Shown here: positions 1 to 5,719 of the stretch, piece after piece | Layout of the letters: every line of letters begins with the position of its first letter | Numbering within the stretch: position 1 is the first letter of the stretch | Assembly: GCA_018054805.1 (NCBI GenBank) | Contig: JAGPIU010000082.1 | Location: forward strand, 1-5,719 | Source: Paludibacter sp. | GTDB lineage: Bacteria > Bacteroidota > Bacteroidia > Bacteroidales > Paludibacteraceae | Length of the DNA stretch: 5,719 nt | Reading direction: 5' to 3' | Translations under genes and position numbers: made by a program | The notes under the pieces: model-generated | Told to the model about the DNA's origin: nothing | Seen by the model: only the letters and a program-made list of their open reading frames with translations | The model's database searches: none

Positions 1-41
1 ATTCAATGTCGTTTTTCTGAAAATCAATTTAAAATTTACTC

Positions 42-992
42 ATGGGAATATTTGATTTTTTCAATAAAGCAAAGAAAGAAACGCTCGACGAAGGCCTTGC
101 CAAGACCAAAGAAAGCGTTTTTTCAAAAATAACCCGCGCCGTAGCCGGAAAATCAAAAGTTGACGACGAAGTACTCGACAACCTCGAAGAAGTGCTTATC
201 ACTTCGGATGTGGGTGTGGAAACAACTCTCCGCATCATCGAACGTATCGAAAAACGCGTGGCGCGCGACAAATATGTGGGCACATCGGAACTAAACGCTA
301 TTCTGAAAGAAGAAATTGCAGGTCTTTTGTCGGAAAACAATCCGGACATGCCAATGGACTTCGATAGTCCGCTGCCCGCTACACCTTACGTAATTATGGT
401 GGTCGGTGTCAACGGAGTTGGAAAAACCACAACGATCGGAAAGCTGGCGCATCAGTTCACAAAAGCCGGGAAAAAAGTATATTTGGGAGCTGCCGATACC
501 TTCCGCGCGGCTGCCGTAGACCAGCTTGTTATTTGGGGCGAACGCACAGGAGTTCCTGTCATCAAGCAGAAAATGGGATCTGACCCGGCTTCTGTAGCAT
601 TCGACACCGTATCATCGGCAAAAGCCAATAACGCCGATGTAGTGATTATCGACACAGCAGGACGACTTCACAACAAAGTAAACCTGATGAACGAACTTAC
701 AAAGATTAAAAACGTAATGCAAAAAATTGTCCCCGATGCTCCCCACGAAGTACTTCTTGTACTCGACGGTTCGACAGGACAAAACGCTTTCGAGCAGGCC
801 AAACAGTTTACCAAAGCTACCGATGTAAATGCACTTGCTGTCACCAAACTCGATGGAACAGCCAAAGGTGGCGTAGTAATTGGCATCTCCGACCAGTTTA
901 AAATCCCTGTAAAATATATCGGGCTGGGCGAAGGCATGGAACATTTGCAGGTATTCGACCGCAAAGAATTTGTAGATTCGCTGTTCAGTTGA
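42..992 (+). CDS. ftsY: Signal recognition particle receptor FtsY (SRP-docking GTPase)
   Basis: FtsY is the membrane-associated GTPase that receives SRP-ribosome-nascent chain complexes and hands them to the Sec translocon. The 316-residue product has an N domain (about residues 1-100, helical, with the VLITSDVGVETT segment near 51-62) and a complete SRP-type G domain: P-loop GVNGVGKTT at 122-130, DTFRAAAVDQL at 152-162, DTAGR at 204-208, TKLDG at 268-272 and the closing GLGEGMEHLQVF at 294-305. The last motif and the lack of a C-terminal M domain separate it from Ffh. It lacks the long acidic A domain of E. coli FtsY. Membrane contact probably relies on the short N-terminal helix beginning MGIFDFF, as in other short FtsYs (inference). 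The ATG at 42 gives this usual N-terminus. Upstream sequence is A/T-rich with no clear Shine-Dalgarno. No key residue is missing. Confidence 0.98.
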   Translation: MGIFDFFNKAKKETLDEGLAKTKESVFSKITRAVAGKSKVDDEVLDNLEEVLITSDVGVETTLRIIERIEKRVARDKYVGTSELNAILKEEIAGLLSENNPDMPMDFDSPLPATPYVIMVVGVNGVGKTTTIGKLAHQFTKAGKKVYLGAADTFRAAAVDQLVIWGERTGVPVIKQKMGSDPASVAFDTVSSAKANNADVVIIDTAGRLHNKVNLMNELTKIKNVMQKIVPDAPHEVLLVLDGSTGQNAFEQAKQFTKATDVNALAVTKLDGTAKGGVVIGISDQFKIPVKYIGLGEGMEHLQVFDRKEFVDSLFS

Positions 993-1053
993 TTTGCTTT
1001 TTCTGTCTGAACTTTTAAAATAAATTGACCCTGAATAACATATTGAAATCATC

Positions 1054-1113
1054 ATGAAAAAATCACTTTTCACCTTAAGTATCTTTTTAATTTTTACTAT
1101 TTGCGCAGCAGCT
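1054..1113 (+). other. Sec signal peptide of the GH97 protein
   Basis: Residues 1-20 have two lysines after Met, a hydrophobic core (LFTLSIFLIFTI) and a small-residue end CAAA followed by Gln-Lys, so signal peptidase I cleavage after residue 20 is the best guess. C17 is preceded by F-T-I, which does not make a good lipobox, so a lipoprotein is less likely. The mature enzyme should be soluble in the periplasm. Confidence 0.8.
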
Positions 1114-3057
1114 CAAAAAACAATGACAGTGGTTTCGCCCAACGGAAAACTGAAAGCAGAAATCAGTATTGGCGATAAAATTGAATATCGTGTATTGCAC
1201 GAAGCGGATTTGATGCTCGACAAATCACCGGTATCGTTGCAACTTACCGATGGTCGCGTACTCGGACAAAAACCAAAGCTGCTAAAATCAGTAAAGAAAG
1301 CCGTTAATACAAGTTTCGACGCGACAATCTATAAAAAGAACAAGGTAAAAGATCATTACAACGAACTTACATTGCTGTTTAAAGGAAATTTCAGTGTCGT
1401 TTTCAGAGCTTACGACGACGGAGTAGCTTACCGGTTCAACACCGACATGAAAACTCCTTTCGAAGTGGAAAACGAACAGGCCACATTCAACTTTGCCGAT
1501 AACTATAAAGTGTATTCAGAATTTTCGAATAACTGGAACGGAAAAGACACTTCATTCGAAAGACAATTTGCAAATTCGCACGAAAGTCATTACGAGCATT
1601 TCAACATTTCGGAATGGAATAAACACCGCCTGGCAATGTCGCCACTGGTAGTGGAAGCTGCAAAAGGCAAAAAAGTTTGTATTCTTGAAGCTGATTTACT
1701 GAACTATCCGGGTATGTATCTGAACAACAACGATGGTTCAAATTCATTGAAAGGCGTATTTGCGACTTATCCAAAGGAAATGAAAAAAGGCGGAGGCGCC
1801 ATGCATCACGAACTGGTGCAGACACGCGAGAAATTCATTGCCAAATGTGCAGGAAAAACAGCGTTCCCGTGGCGCGCAGTAGTTGTTGCAGTAAACGATT
1901 ATGAACTGGCAAACAGCGATATGGTTTACAAACTTGCAACCCCTACCCAACTGAGCGATCTTTCGTGGATTAAACCGGGAAAAGTTGCCTGGGACTGGTG
2001 GAACGACTTTAATGTATATGGCGTTGATTTTGAATCGGGTGTAAACAACGACACTTATAAATACTATATTGATTTTGCATCGACTCAGGGCATTGAATAT
2101 GTAATTCTGGATGAAGGATGGGCTGTGGCAAACAAAATGGATTTGTTTCAGATTGTACCCGAAATTGACCTGAAAGAACTTGTGGCATATGCAAAAGCAC
2201 GTAATGTATCACTTATTCTGTGGGCTGGCTACAATTCGTTCAATGCCGATGTCGAAAAAGTGTGTAAGCATTATTCCGAAATGGGAATAAAAGGATTTAA
2301 AGTAGATTTTATGGATCGCGACGACCAGTTAATGGTAGATTTTCAGCATCGCACAGCAAAAATTGCTGCCAAATACAAATTGCTGATCGACTTTCATGGC
2401 ACTTACAAGCCTGCTGGTTTACAACGTACTTATCCGAACATTATTAACTTCGAGGGAGTGTACGGACTTGAGCAGATGAAATGGGCACCGGGTTCAGTTG
2501 ACCAGGTTACTTATGATGTAATTATTCCATTCATCCGTCAGGTTGCCGGACCAATGGATTATACACAGGGTGCTATGCGCAATGCAACCAAAAACAATTA
2601 TCGTCCGGTTTGGAACGAAGCCATGAGCCAGGGAACGCGTTGTCGTCAGTTGGCGCAATATGTAATTTTCGAATCGCCACTGAATATGCTTTGCGATAAC
2701 CCGTCGAATTATATGGCCGAGAAGGAATGCACTGAATTTATTGCCGAAATTCCGACTGTTTGGGACGAAACAGTTGCTATGAATGGCGAAATTGCAAAAT
2801 ATATAAGCATTGCCCGCCGTAAAGGAAACGCATGGTATGTAGGCTCGATGACAAACTGGGACAAACGTACACTTGAACTCGATTTGAGTTTTTTGGGTAA
2901 CGGAAATTTCAAAGCTGAAATATTCCGCGATGGAATAAATGCAAACCGTGCTGCCCGCGACTATAAAAAGGAAGTGATCGACATTCCGGCGAACCGCAAA
3001 CTGAATATTCAAATGGCTCAGGGAGGTGGTTTTGCAATGAAAATCACAAGTCTGTAG
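1054..3057 (+). CDS. Secreted glycoside hydrolase family 97 enzyme, retaining alpha-galactosidase-like
   Basis: This 667-residue protein is exported and probably hydrolyses alpha-linked galactosides or glucosides in the periplasm. After the signal peptide comes a GH97 N-terminal beta-sandwich (about 24-290, starting TVVSPNGKLKAEI), a TIM-barrel catalytic domain (about 297-570, with KVAWDWWNDF near 310-319 and a VILDEGW strand) and a C-terminal beta domain (about 575-667). Length and order fit full-length GH97. D418 in GFKVDFMDRDD is the likely nucleophile and E473 in GLEQMKW the likely acid/base; E467 is a probable calcium ligand. The 55-residue spacing equals that of D415/E470 recalled for B. 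thetaiotaomicron BtGH97b, a retaining alpha-galactosidase. Where the inverting SusB has base E508, this protein has G449 (DFHG). Substrate is not provable from sequence. No SusC/SusD, transporter or regulator gene is nearby. GH97 membership is near certain; mechanism likely; galactoside preference moderate. Confidence 0.93.
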   Translation: MKKSLFTLSIFLIFTICAAAQKTMTVVSPNGKLKAEISIGDKIEYRVLHEADLMLDKSPVSLQLTDGRVLGQKPKLLKSVKKAVNTSFDATIYKKNKVKDHYNELTLLFKGNFSVVFRAYDDGVAYRFNTDMKTPFEVENEQATFNFADNYKVYSEFSNNWNGKDTSFERQFANSHESHYEHFNISEWNKHRLAMSPLVVEAAKGKKVCILEADLLNYPGMYLNNNDGSNSLKGVFATYPKEMKKGGGAMHHELVQTREKFIAKCAGKTAFPWRAVVVAVNDYELANSDMVYKLATPTQLSDLSWIKPGKVAWDWWNDFNVYGVDFESGVNNDTYKYYIDFASTQGIEYVILDEGWAVANKMDLFQIVPEIDLKELVAYAKARNVSLILWAGYNSFNADVEKVCKHYSEMGIKGFKVDFMDRDDQLMVDFQHRTAKIAAKYKLLIDFHGTYKPAGLQRTYPNIINFEGVYGLEQMKWAPGSVDQVTYDVIIPFIRQVAGPMDYTQGAMRNATKNNYRPVWNEAMSQGTRCRQLAQYVIFESPLNMLCDNPSNYMAEKECTEFIAEIPTVWDETVAMNGEIAKYISIARRKGNAWYVGSMTNWDKRTLELDLSFLGNGNFKAEIFRDGINANRAARDYKKEVIDIPANRKLNIQMAQGGGFAMKITSL

Positions 3058-3069
3058 ATGTACAAATTC

Positions 3070-3123
3070 ATTTACAATTTAACCATCCGCCACGGCGGAC
3101 AAGTTTTACTATTTACAATTTAA
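3070..3123. repeat. 13-bp direct repeat pair flanking a hairpin
   Basis: ATTTACAATTTAA occurs at 3070-3082 and again, identical, at 3111-3123, 41 bp apart. The copies lie on either side of a GC-rich inverted repeat, in the 99-bp gap between the GH97 gene and rimO. The sequence match is exact; its meaning is not known. It could be a duplicated target site or slippage relic around a small palindromic element, or chance in AT-rich DNA, although 13 identical bases in so short a gap is unlikely by chance alone. Confidence 0.6.
3086..3099. repeat. GC-rich perfect hairpin, REP-like palindrome or weak terminator
   Basis: TCCGCC at 3086-3091 and GGCGGA at 3094-3099 are perfect inverted complements separated by AC. 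In practice this folds as a 5-bp stem with a CACG loop. It is an island of GC in otherwise AT-rich spacer, 29 bp after the GH97 stop. The downstream sequence AAGTTTTACTATTT has only a four-T run, so it is at best a weak intrinsic terminator for the GH97 transcript. A dispersed repeat palindrome is the main alternative. Confidence 0.5.
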
Positions 3124-3159
3124 TAGTTTTATTTTCAAAAAAACAACATAAATAACTTG
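3124..3159 (+). promoter_or_regulatory. A-rich translation initiation region and TTG start of rimO
   Basis: An in-frame TAG at 3124-3126 closes the frame upstream, and no in-frame ATG or GTG lies between it and the TTG at 3157-3159. The first internal ATG, at 3241, would remove C18, the first iron-sulfur ligand. TTG is therefore the only reasonable start (an ATA at 3148 is the sole, less likely, alternative). There is no Shine-Dalgarno sequence; the 20 bases before the start are mainly A, as is usual for Bacteroidota translation starts. Confidence 0.75.
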
Positions 3160-4464
3160 GCAAAGAAAAAAGACATAAAAGGAACCGTAGATGTGGTTAC
3201 ATTGGGTTGTTCGAAAAACCTGGTCGATTCAGAATTACTTATGCGTCAGTTCGATGCATTAGGCTATAAAGTGCGTCACGATGCAGAGAAGCCCGATGGC
3301 GAAATTGTGATTATCAACACTTGCGGATTTATTGGCGATGCCAAAGAAGAAAGCATCAACACTATATTGCAATTTGCCGGACGGAAAAAGAAAAACAAAA
3401 CTGACAAATTGTTCGTGATGGGTTGCCTGTCCGAACGCTATCAGAAAGAACTTGAAGCCGAAATTCCCGAAGTAGATAAATATTACGGTAAGTTCAACTA
3501 TACCAATATACTGACTGATTTGGGTCAGGAATTTCGTGCCGACCTGCGTAACGAACGCTCGCTTACGACTCCGGGACATTATGCCTATATCAAAATTTCG
3601 GAAGGTTGTAACCGCATGTGTTCGTATTGCGCTATTCCGCTTATCACAGGCCGTCATCGTTCTCGAAAAATTGAAGATATTGAAGAAGAAGTGCGCAGTC
3701 TGGTAGACAAAGGGGTAAAAGAGTTTCACTTTATTGCTCAGGACCTGTCGTCGTACGGTCTCGACAAATACAAAGCGCTGAAATTGCCGGAACTTGTGGA
3801 GCGTATTTCGGACATTCCCGGCGTAGAATGGATTCGTTTGCATTATGCTTATCCGGCACAATTTCCGTATGACATTCTGCGTGTAATGCGCGAGCGCGAC
3901 AATGTGTGCAAATATCTCGACATTGCCCTGCAACATATCAGCGACAACATGCTGAAAATCATGCGTCGTAATATTACCAAAGAACAAACCTACGAACTGA
4001 TTCGTCGTATTCGCGAGGAAGTTCCCGGTATTCATCTGCGTACCACCATGCTGGTGGGGCATCCCGGTGAAACCGAACAGGACATTGAGGAAATGAAGGA
4101 ATTTATGAAGTTTGCACGCTTCGACCGTTTGGGCGCATTTGCCTATTCGAACGAAGAAGGTACGCATGCTTACGAAAAATACGAGGACAACATTCCGGAA
4201 GAAATAAAACAGGAGCGTCTGAACGATATTATGGCTTTGCAACAGAATATATCGGCTGAACTGAATCAAAACAAAGTGGGTCAAAAACTCAAAGTAATGA
4301 TTGACAGACTCGAAGGCGACAATTTTGTAGGGCGCAGCGAGTTTGATTCACCGGAAGTAGATCCGGAAGTACTCATTCCTGCTGATACCAAAGGAGTTAA
4401 AATCGGAGAATTTTATACAGCAGAAATAGTTAGCGCTGCAGAATTTGATTTATACGGAAAATAG
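3157..4464 (+). CDS. rimO: Ribosomal protein S12 methylthiotransferase RimO
   Basis: RimO is a cytoplasmic radical-SAM enzyme that adds a methylthio group to a conserved aspartate of ribosomal protein S12. The 435-residue product has the three family domains: an N-terminal UPF0004 domain with cluster ligands C18 (TLGCSKNLVDSE), C56 (NTCGF) and C90 (VMGCLSERY); a radical-SAM domain with C151-x3-C155-x2-C158 (SEGCNRMCSYCAIP); and a C-terminal TRAM domain from about residue 372. TLGCSKNLVDSE is typical of RimO, whereas the tRNA-modifying paralogue MiaB has a GCQMN-type motif; the IRLHYAYP segment near 226-233 also fits RimO. Length is normal. The start is TTG, since the only later ATG lies beyond C18. 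It follows the GH97 gene by 99 bp and precedes the HU pair by 140 bp; no clear promoter was identified in either gap. Confidence 0.97.
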   Translation: MAKKKDIKGTVDVVTLGCSKNLVDSELLMRQFDALGYKVRHDAEKPDGEIVIINTCGFIGDAKEESINTILQFAGRKKKNKTDKLFVMGCLSERYQKELEAEIPEVDKYYGKFNYTNILTDLGQEFRADLRNERSLTTPGHYAYIKISEGCNRMCSYCAIPLITGRHRSRKIEDIEEEVRSLVDKGVKEFHFIAQDLSSYGLDKYKALKLPELVERISDIPGVEWIRLHYAYPAQFPYDILRVMRERDNVCKYLDIALQHISDNMLKIMRRNITKEQTYELIRRIREEVPGIHLRTTMLVGHPGETEQDIEEMKEFMKFARFDRLGAFAYSNEEGTHAYEKYEDNIPEEIKQERLNDIMALQQNISAELNQNKVGQKLKVMIDRLEGDNFVGRSEFDSPEVDPEVLIPADTKGVKIGEFYTAEIVSAAEFDLYGK

Positions 4465-4467
4465 ATT

Positions 4468-4523
4468 GATAGTTGACAATTGATAATGCACAGTTGATAA
4501 TGGATAATAGATAATTGACAATA
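4468..4523. repeat. Degenerate heptanucleotide tandem repeat, eight units
   Basis: Units start at 4468, 4475, 4482, 4489, 4496, 4503, 4510 and 4517, each 7 bp, without gaps. The consensus is GATAATT: position 2 (A), 4 (A) and 6 (T) are invariant in all eight; position 1 is G in seven; position 3 is T or C; position 5 is A or G; position 7 varies. The tract begins three bases after the rimO stop and ends 81 bp before the next gene. The rest of the gap is AT-rich and contains ACTAATCAA twice (4525-4533 and 4573-4581). Function unknown. Confidence 0.75.
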
Positions 4524-4604
4524 AACTAATCAACTAATTAATCAGACAAGCAACTATTCTGCAATTCAATTCACTAATCAAACAGTCAAAAAACACGAAA
4601 TAAT

Positions 4605-4892
4605 ATGAACTACAAGGAACTAATAGCTGCATTATCGGCTCAAACAGGTCAGTCGCGTACGCAGACCGAAGAATTGCTGGAGGCCACAGTAAGCGTAATG
4701 ACAGAGGAACTTGCACAGGGTAAAACCATAGGATTTCAGAGTTTTGGAAATTTTGAAGTTCGAAAACGTGAAGAAAGACTCTCGGTGCATCCTGCTACAC
4801 AAATACGGACACTTATTCCGCCCAAACTGGTGCTAAACTTCAGGCAAAGCAATGTGTTGAAAGAAAAAATAAATGAAAAAACGGAATCATGA
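4605..4892 (+). CDS. HU/IHF-family nucleoid DNA-binding protein
   Basis: This 95-residue basic protein should act as a dimer that bends and compacts DNA in the nucleoid. It has the usual HU layout: two N-terminal helices (about 2-40), the signature stretch GFQSFGNFEVRKREER (43-58), a beta arm with P63 at its tip (SVHPATQ), which in HU/IHF intercalates into DNA, and a return strand plus final helix (PPKLVLNFRQSNVLKEKINE). The length is normal for HU (about 90-100). The arm sequence, with IPPKLVLNF rather than the common IPA-x-K-x-P-x-F form, marks a divergent HU subgroup that I recall downstream of rimO in Bacteroidales. Its stop overlaps the start of the second HU-type gene, so the two are likely one transcript with coupled translation. 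The ATG at 4605 is preceded by an A-rich leader. HU versus IHF identity cannot be settled, so no symbol is given. Confidence 0.93.
   Translation: MNYKELIAALSAQTGQSRTQTEELLEATVSVMTEELAQGKTIGFQSFGNFEVRKREERLSVHPATQIRTLIPPKLVLNFRQSNVLKEKINEKTES
4889..4892 (+). promoter_or_regulatory. ATGA stop-start overlap coupling the two HU genes
   Basis: The TGA stop of the first HU gene (4890-4892) overlaps the ATG of the second (4889-4891). Such four-base overlaps usually mean that ribosomes terminating on the first gene restart on the second, which links the amounts of the two proteins. Confidence 0.85.
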
Positions 4893-5719
4893 GCAAGGAT
4901 AAAATTTCAACACAGGAAATAGCCGAACTACTGTCTCTGAAGGCAGGCATTTCGAAAAAAGCAGCTGATGATTTTATCAAACAGCTCTTTGCAACCATTG
5001 AAGACAGTCTGCTTGCAGGCGAACAGGTAAAAATAAAAAACCTGGGTACTTTCAAATTGCAGTGGAACGAACCACGCAAAAGTGTGAACGTACAAACCGG
5101 CGAAGAAATCATTTTAGCAGGATACAACAAAGTAAGCTTCACCCCCGATGCCGGCCTGAAAGATCTTGTGAACGAGCCTTATGCACATTTGGAACCTGTT
5201 GTACTCGATGAAAATAACGAACCCGAACAGGAAGAAACACCTGAACCAGAAGCTGATGCACTACCCGATCCGCTGAGAATTTTCACCGAACAGGCAAACG
5301 AAATCAAAGACATTCTTTCGGAAATTCAATCACTTTCGGCAGAACACAAGGCCACATTGAACGAAAACGTGGAGGAAGAAACAGAAGAAGCGACCGAAGA
5401 AGACATTGTTCTGAATACTGAAACTTACGATGATGAAGATTTATTGAACGAGGATGACGAAATGGTGGCCGAAGCTGAAAATATTCAGTTACAGGAGAAT
5501 GACGAAAACGTGGAAGATGAGGAAAATGATATTGTATCGGCACAACCAACGGAAGAGCTAAACAAATCAGAGGAAGTAGCTGCTGAAATTGTGAAAGAAA
5601 CTCATGAAAATAACGTACCGGAGCCAACCGAGATTTCTGATAAACATGAGGAAGGTCAGGAAACAACTCTTGTCGAACAGGAAAAAGCTCCGGTAGCCGA
5701 AACAGTTACTGAACCTCAG
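4889..5719 (+). CDS. HU-domain protein with long acidic tail, incomplete at window end
   Basis: The frame is open for 277 codons to the last base with no stop, so the C-terminus is missing. Residues 1-95 form an HU/IHF-like domain: helices (about 6-42), VKIKNLGTFKL (47-57), a beta arm (RKSVNVQTGEEI, 63-74) and a final strand/helix (NKVSFTPDAGLKDLV). The arm-tip proline of HU is replaced by V68. The domain is near neutral by my count (13 K/R, 14 D/E), unlike typical basic HU. From 101 on, the sequence is low-complexity and very acidic: 61 D/E against 7 K/R in 177 residues. The one hydrophobic island, about 127-150, has a coiled-coil-like spacing. The VNEPYAHLEPVVL junction matches my recollection of Bacteroidales proteins that go on to a transmembrane helix and LysM-like end; neither is visible here. 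Role in nucleoid organisation is inferred, exact function unknown. Confidence 0.88.
   Translation, partial: MSKDKISTQEIAELLSLKAGISKKAADDFIKQLFATIEDSLLAGEQVKIKNLGTFKLQWNEPRKSVNVQTGEEIILAGYNKVSFTPDAGLKDLVNEPYAHLEPVVLDENNEPEQEETPEPEADALPDPLRIFTEQANEIKDILSEIQSLSAEHKATLNENVEEETEEATEEDIVLNTETYDDEDLLNEDDEMVAEAENIQLQENDENVEDEENDIVSAQPTEELNKSEEVAAEIVKETHENNVPEPTEISDKHEEGQETTLVEQEKAPVAETVTEPQ

Noticed and set aside
1..41. Tail of an upstream gene: one frame ends at TGA 18-20
   Set aside because: Only five codons precede the stop, too few to assign to any protein; a ribosomal-protein-type neighbour is possible from memory of gene order but is not supported by these bases.
969..996. TTTG (969-972) with TTGATTTG (989-996) as a Bacteroidota promoter for the GH97 gene
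   Set aside because: The -7 box has a mismatch in its TA and the spacer is 16 bp, shorter than the usual 19-21; it also overlaps the end of ftsY.
983..1016. GTTCAG (983-988) pairing with CTGAAC (1007-1012), followed by TTTT, as an ftsY terminator
   Set aside because: The stem is only 6 bp with an 18-base loop, and starts within the ftsY coding sequence; too weak to call.
1093..1113. Lipoprotein signal at C17 of the GH97 protein
   Set aside because: The residues before the cysteine (F-T-I) do not fit a lipobox, and AAA-Q just after gives a good signal peptidase I site.
3259..4284. A 341-codon open frame on the - strand opposite rimO
   Set aside because: It is the complement of a gene with full RimO motifs. 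Its product is rich in Phe and His with no domain pattern, as expected from reading conserved codons backwards.
4474..4501. A sequence like an E. coli sigma-70 promoter: TTGACA (4474-4479) and GATAAT (4496-4501), 16-bp spacer
   Set aside because: Both boxes are simply units of the heptad repeat, and Bacteroidota mainly use a different promoter form (TTTG and TAnnTTTG), of which I see no good match in this gap.
5304..5666. A 120-codon open frame on the - strand opposite the acidic HU tail
   Set aside because: Its Leu/Phe/Pro-rich product comes from antisense reading of Glu-rich GAA/GAG codons; the + strand frame is open across the whole region and continuous with a recognisable HU domain.

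Overview
The window looks like a chromosomal segment from a member of the Bacteroidota, most likely Bacteroidales. The basis is protein character (an FtsY with a short N-terminal region, a GH97 glycosidase, a RimO followed by two HU-type genes of a kind I associate with Bacteroidales), AT-rich spacers, and A-rich translation starts without a clear Shine-Dalgarno sequence. All five recognisable genes are on the + strand.

Layout: positions 1-41 are a short leader with no assignable gene. 42-992 is ftsY, the signal-recognition-particle receptor GTPase. After a 61-bp gap, 1054-3057 encodes a secreted glycoside hydrolase family 97 enzyme with the residue pattern of the retaining (alpha-galactosidase-like) branch. 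A 99-bp gap (3058-3156) holds a GC-rich perfect hairpin framed by a 13-bp direct repeat. 3157-4464 is rimO, which appears to start at TTG. The 140-bp gap 4465-4604 starts with a 56-bp tract of eight degenerate heptanucleotides. 4605-4892 is a small HU/IHF-family DNA-binding protein. It overlaps by 4 bp (ATGA) a second HU-type gene, 4889-5719, which runs off the window end. That second gene has an N-terminal HU domain and a very acidic, low-complexity tail.

How the genes fit together: ftsY, rimO and the HU pair are housekeeping genes for membrane targeting of nascent proteins, modification of ribosomal protein S12 and nucleoid structure. From memory, ftsY and rimO are close neighbours in many Bacteroidales, so the GH97 gene looks like an accessory catabolic gene placed in a conserved cluster. 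It has no SusC/SusD partners in view. The most interesting element is the incomplete acidic-tailed HU protein: it is coupled to an ordinary HU paralogue, lacks the DNA-intercalating proline that the paralogue keeps, and resembles longer Bacteroidales proteins that I recall as continuing into a membrane segment and a LysM-like domain. I see no tRNA, rRNA, CRISPR array, transposase or phage gene.
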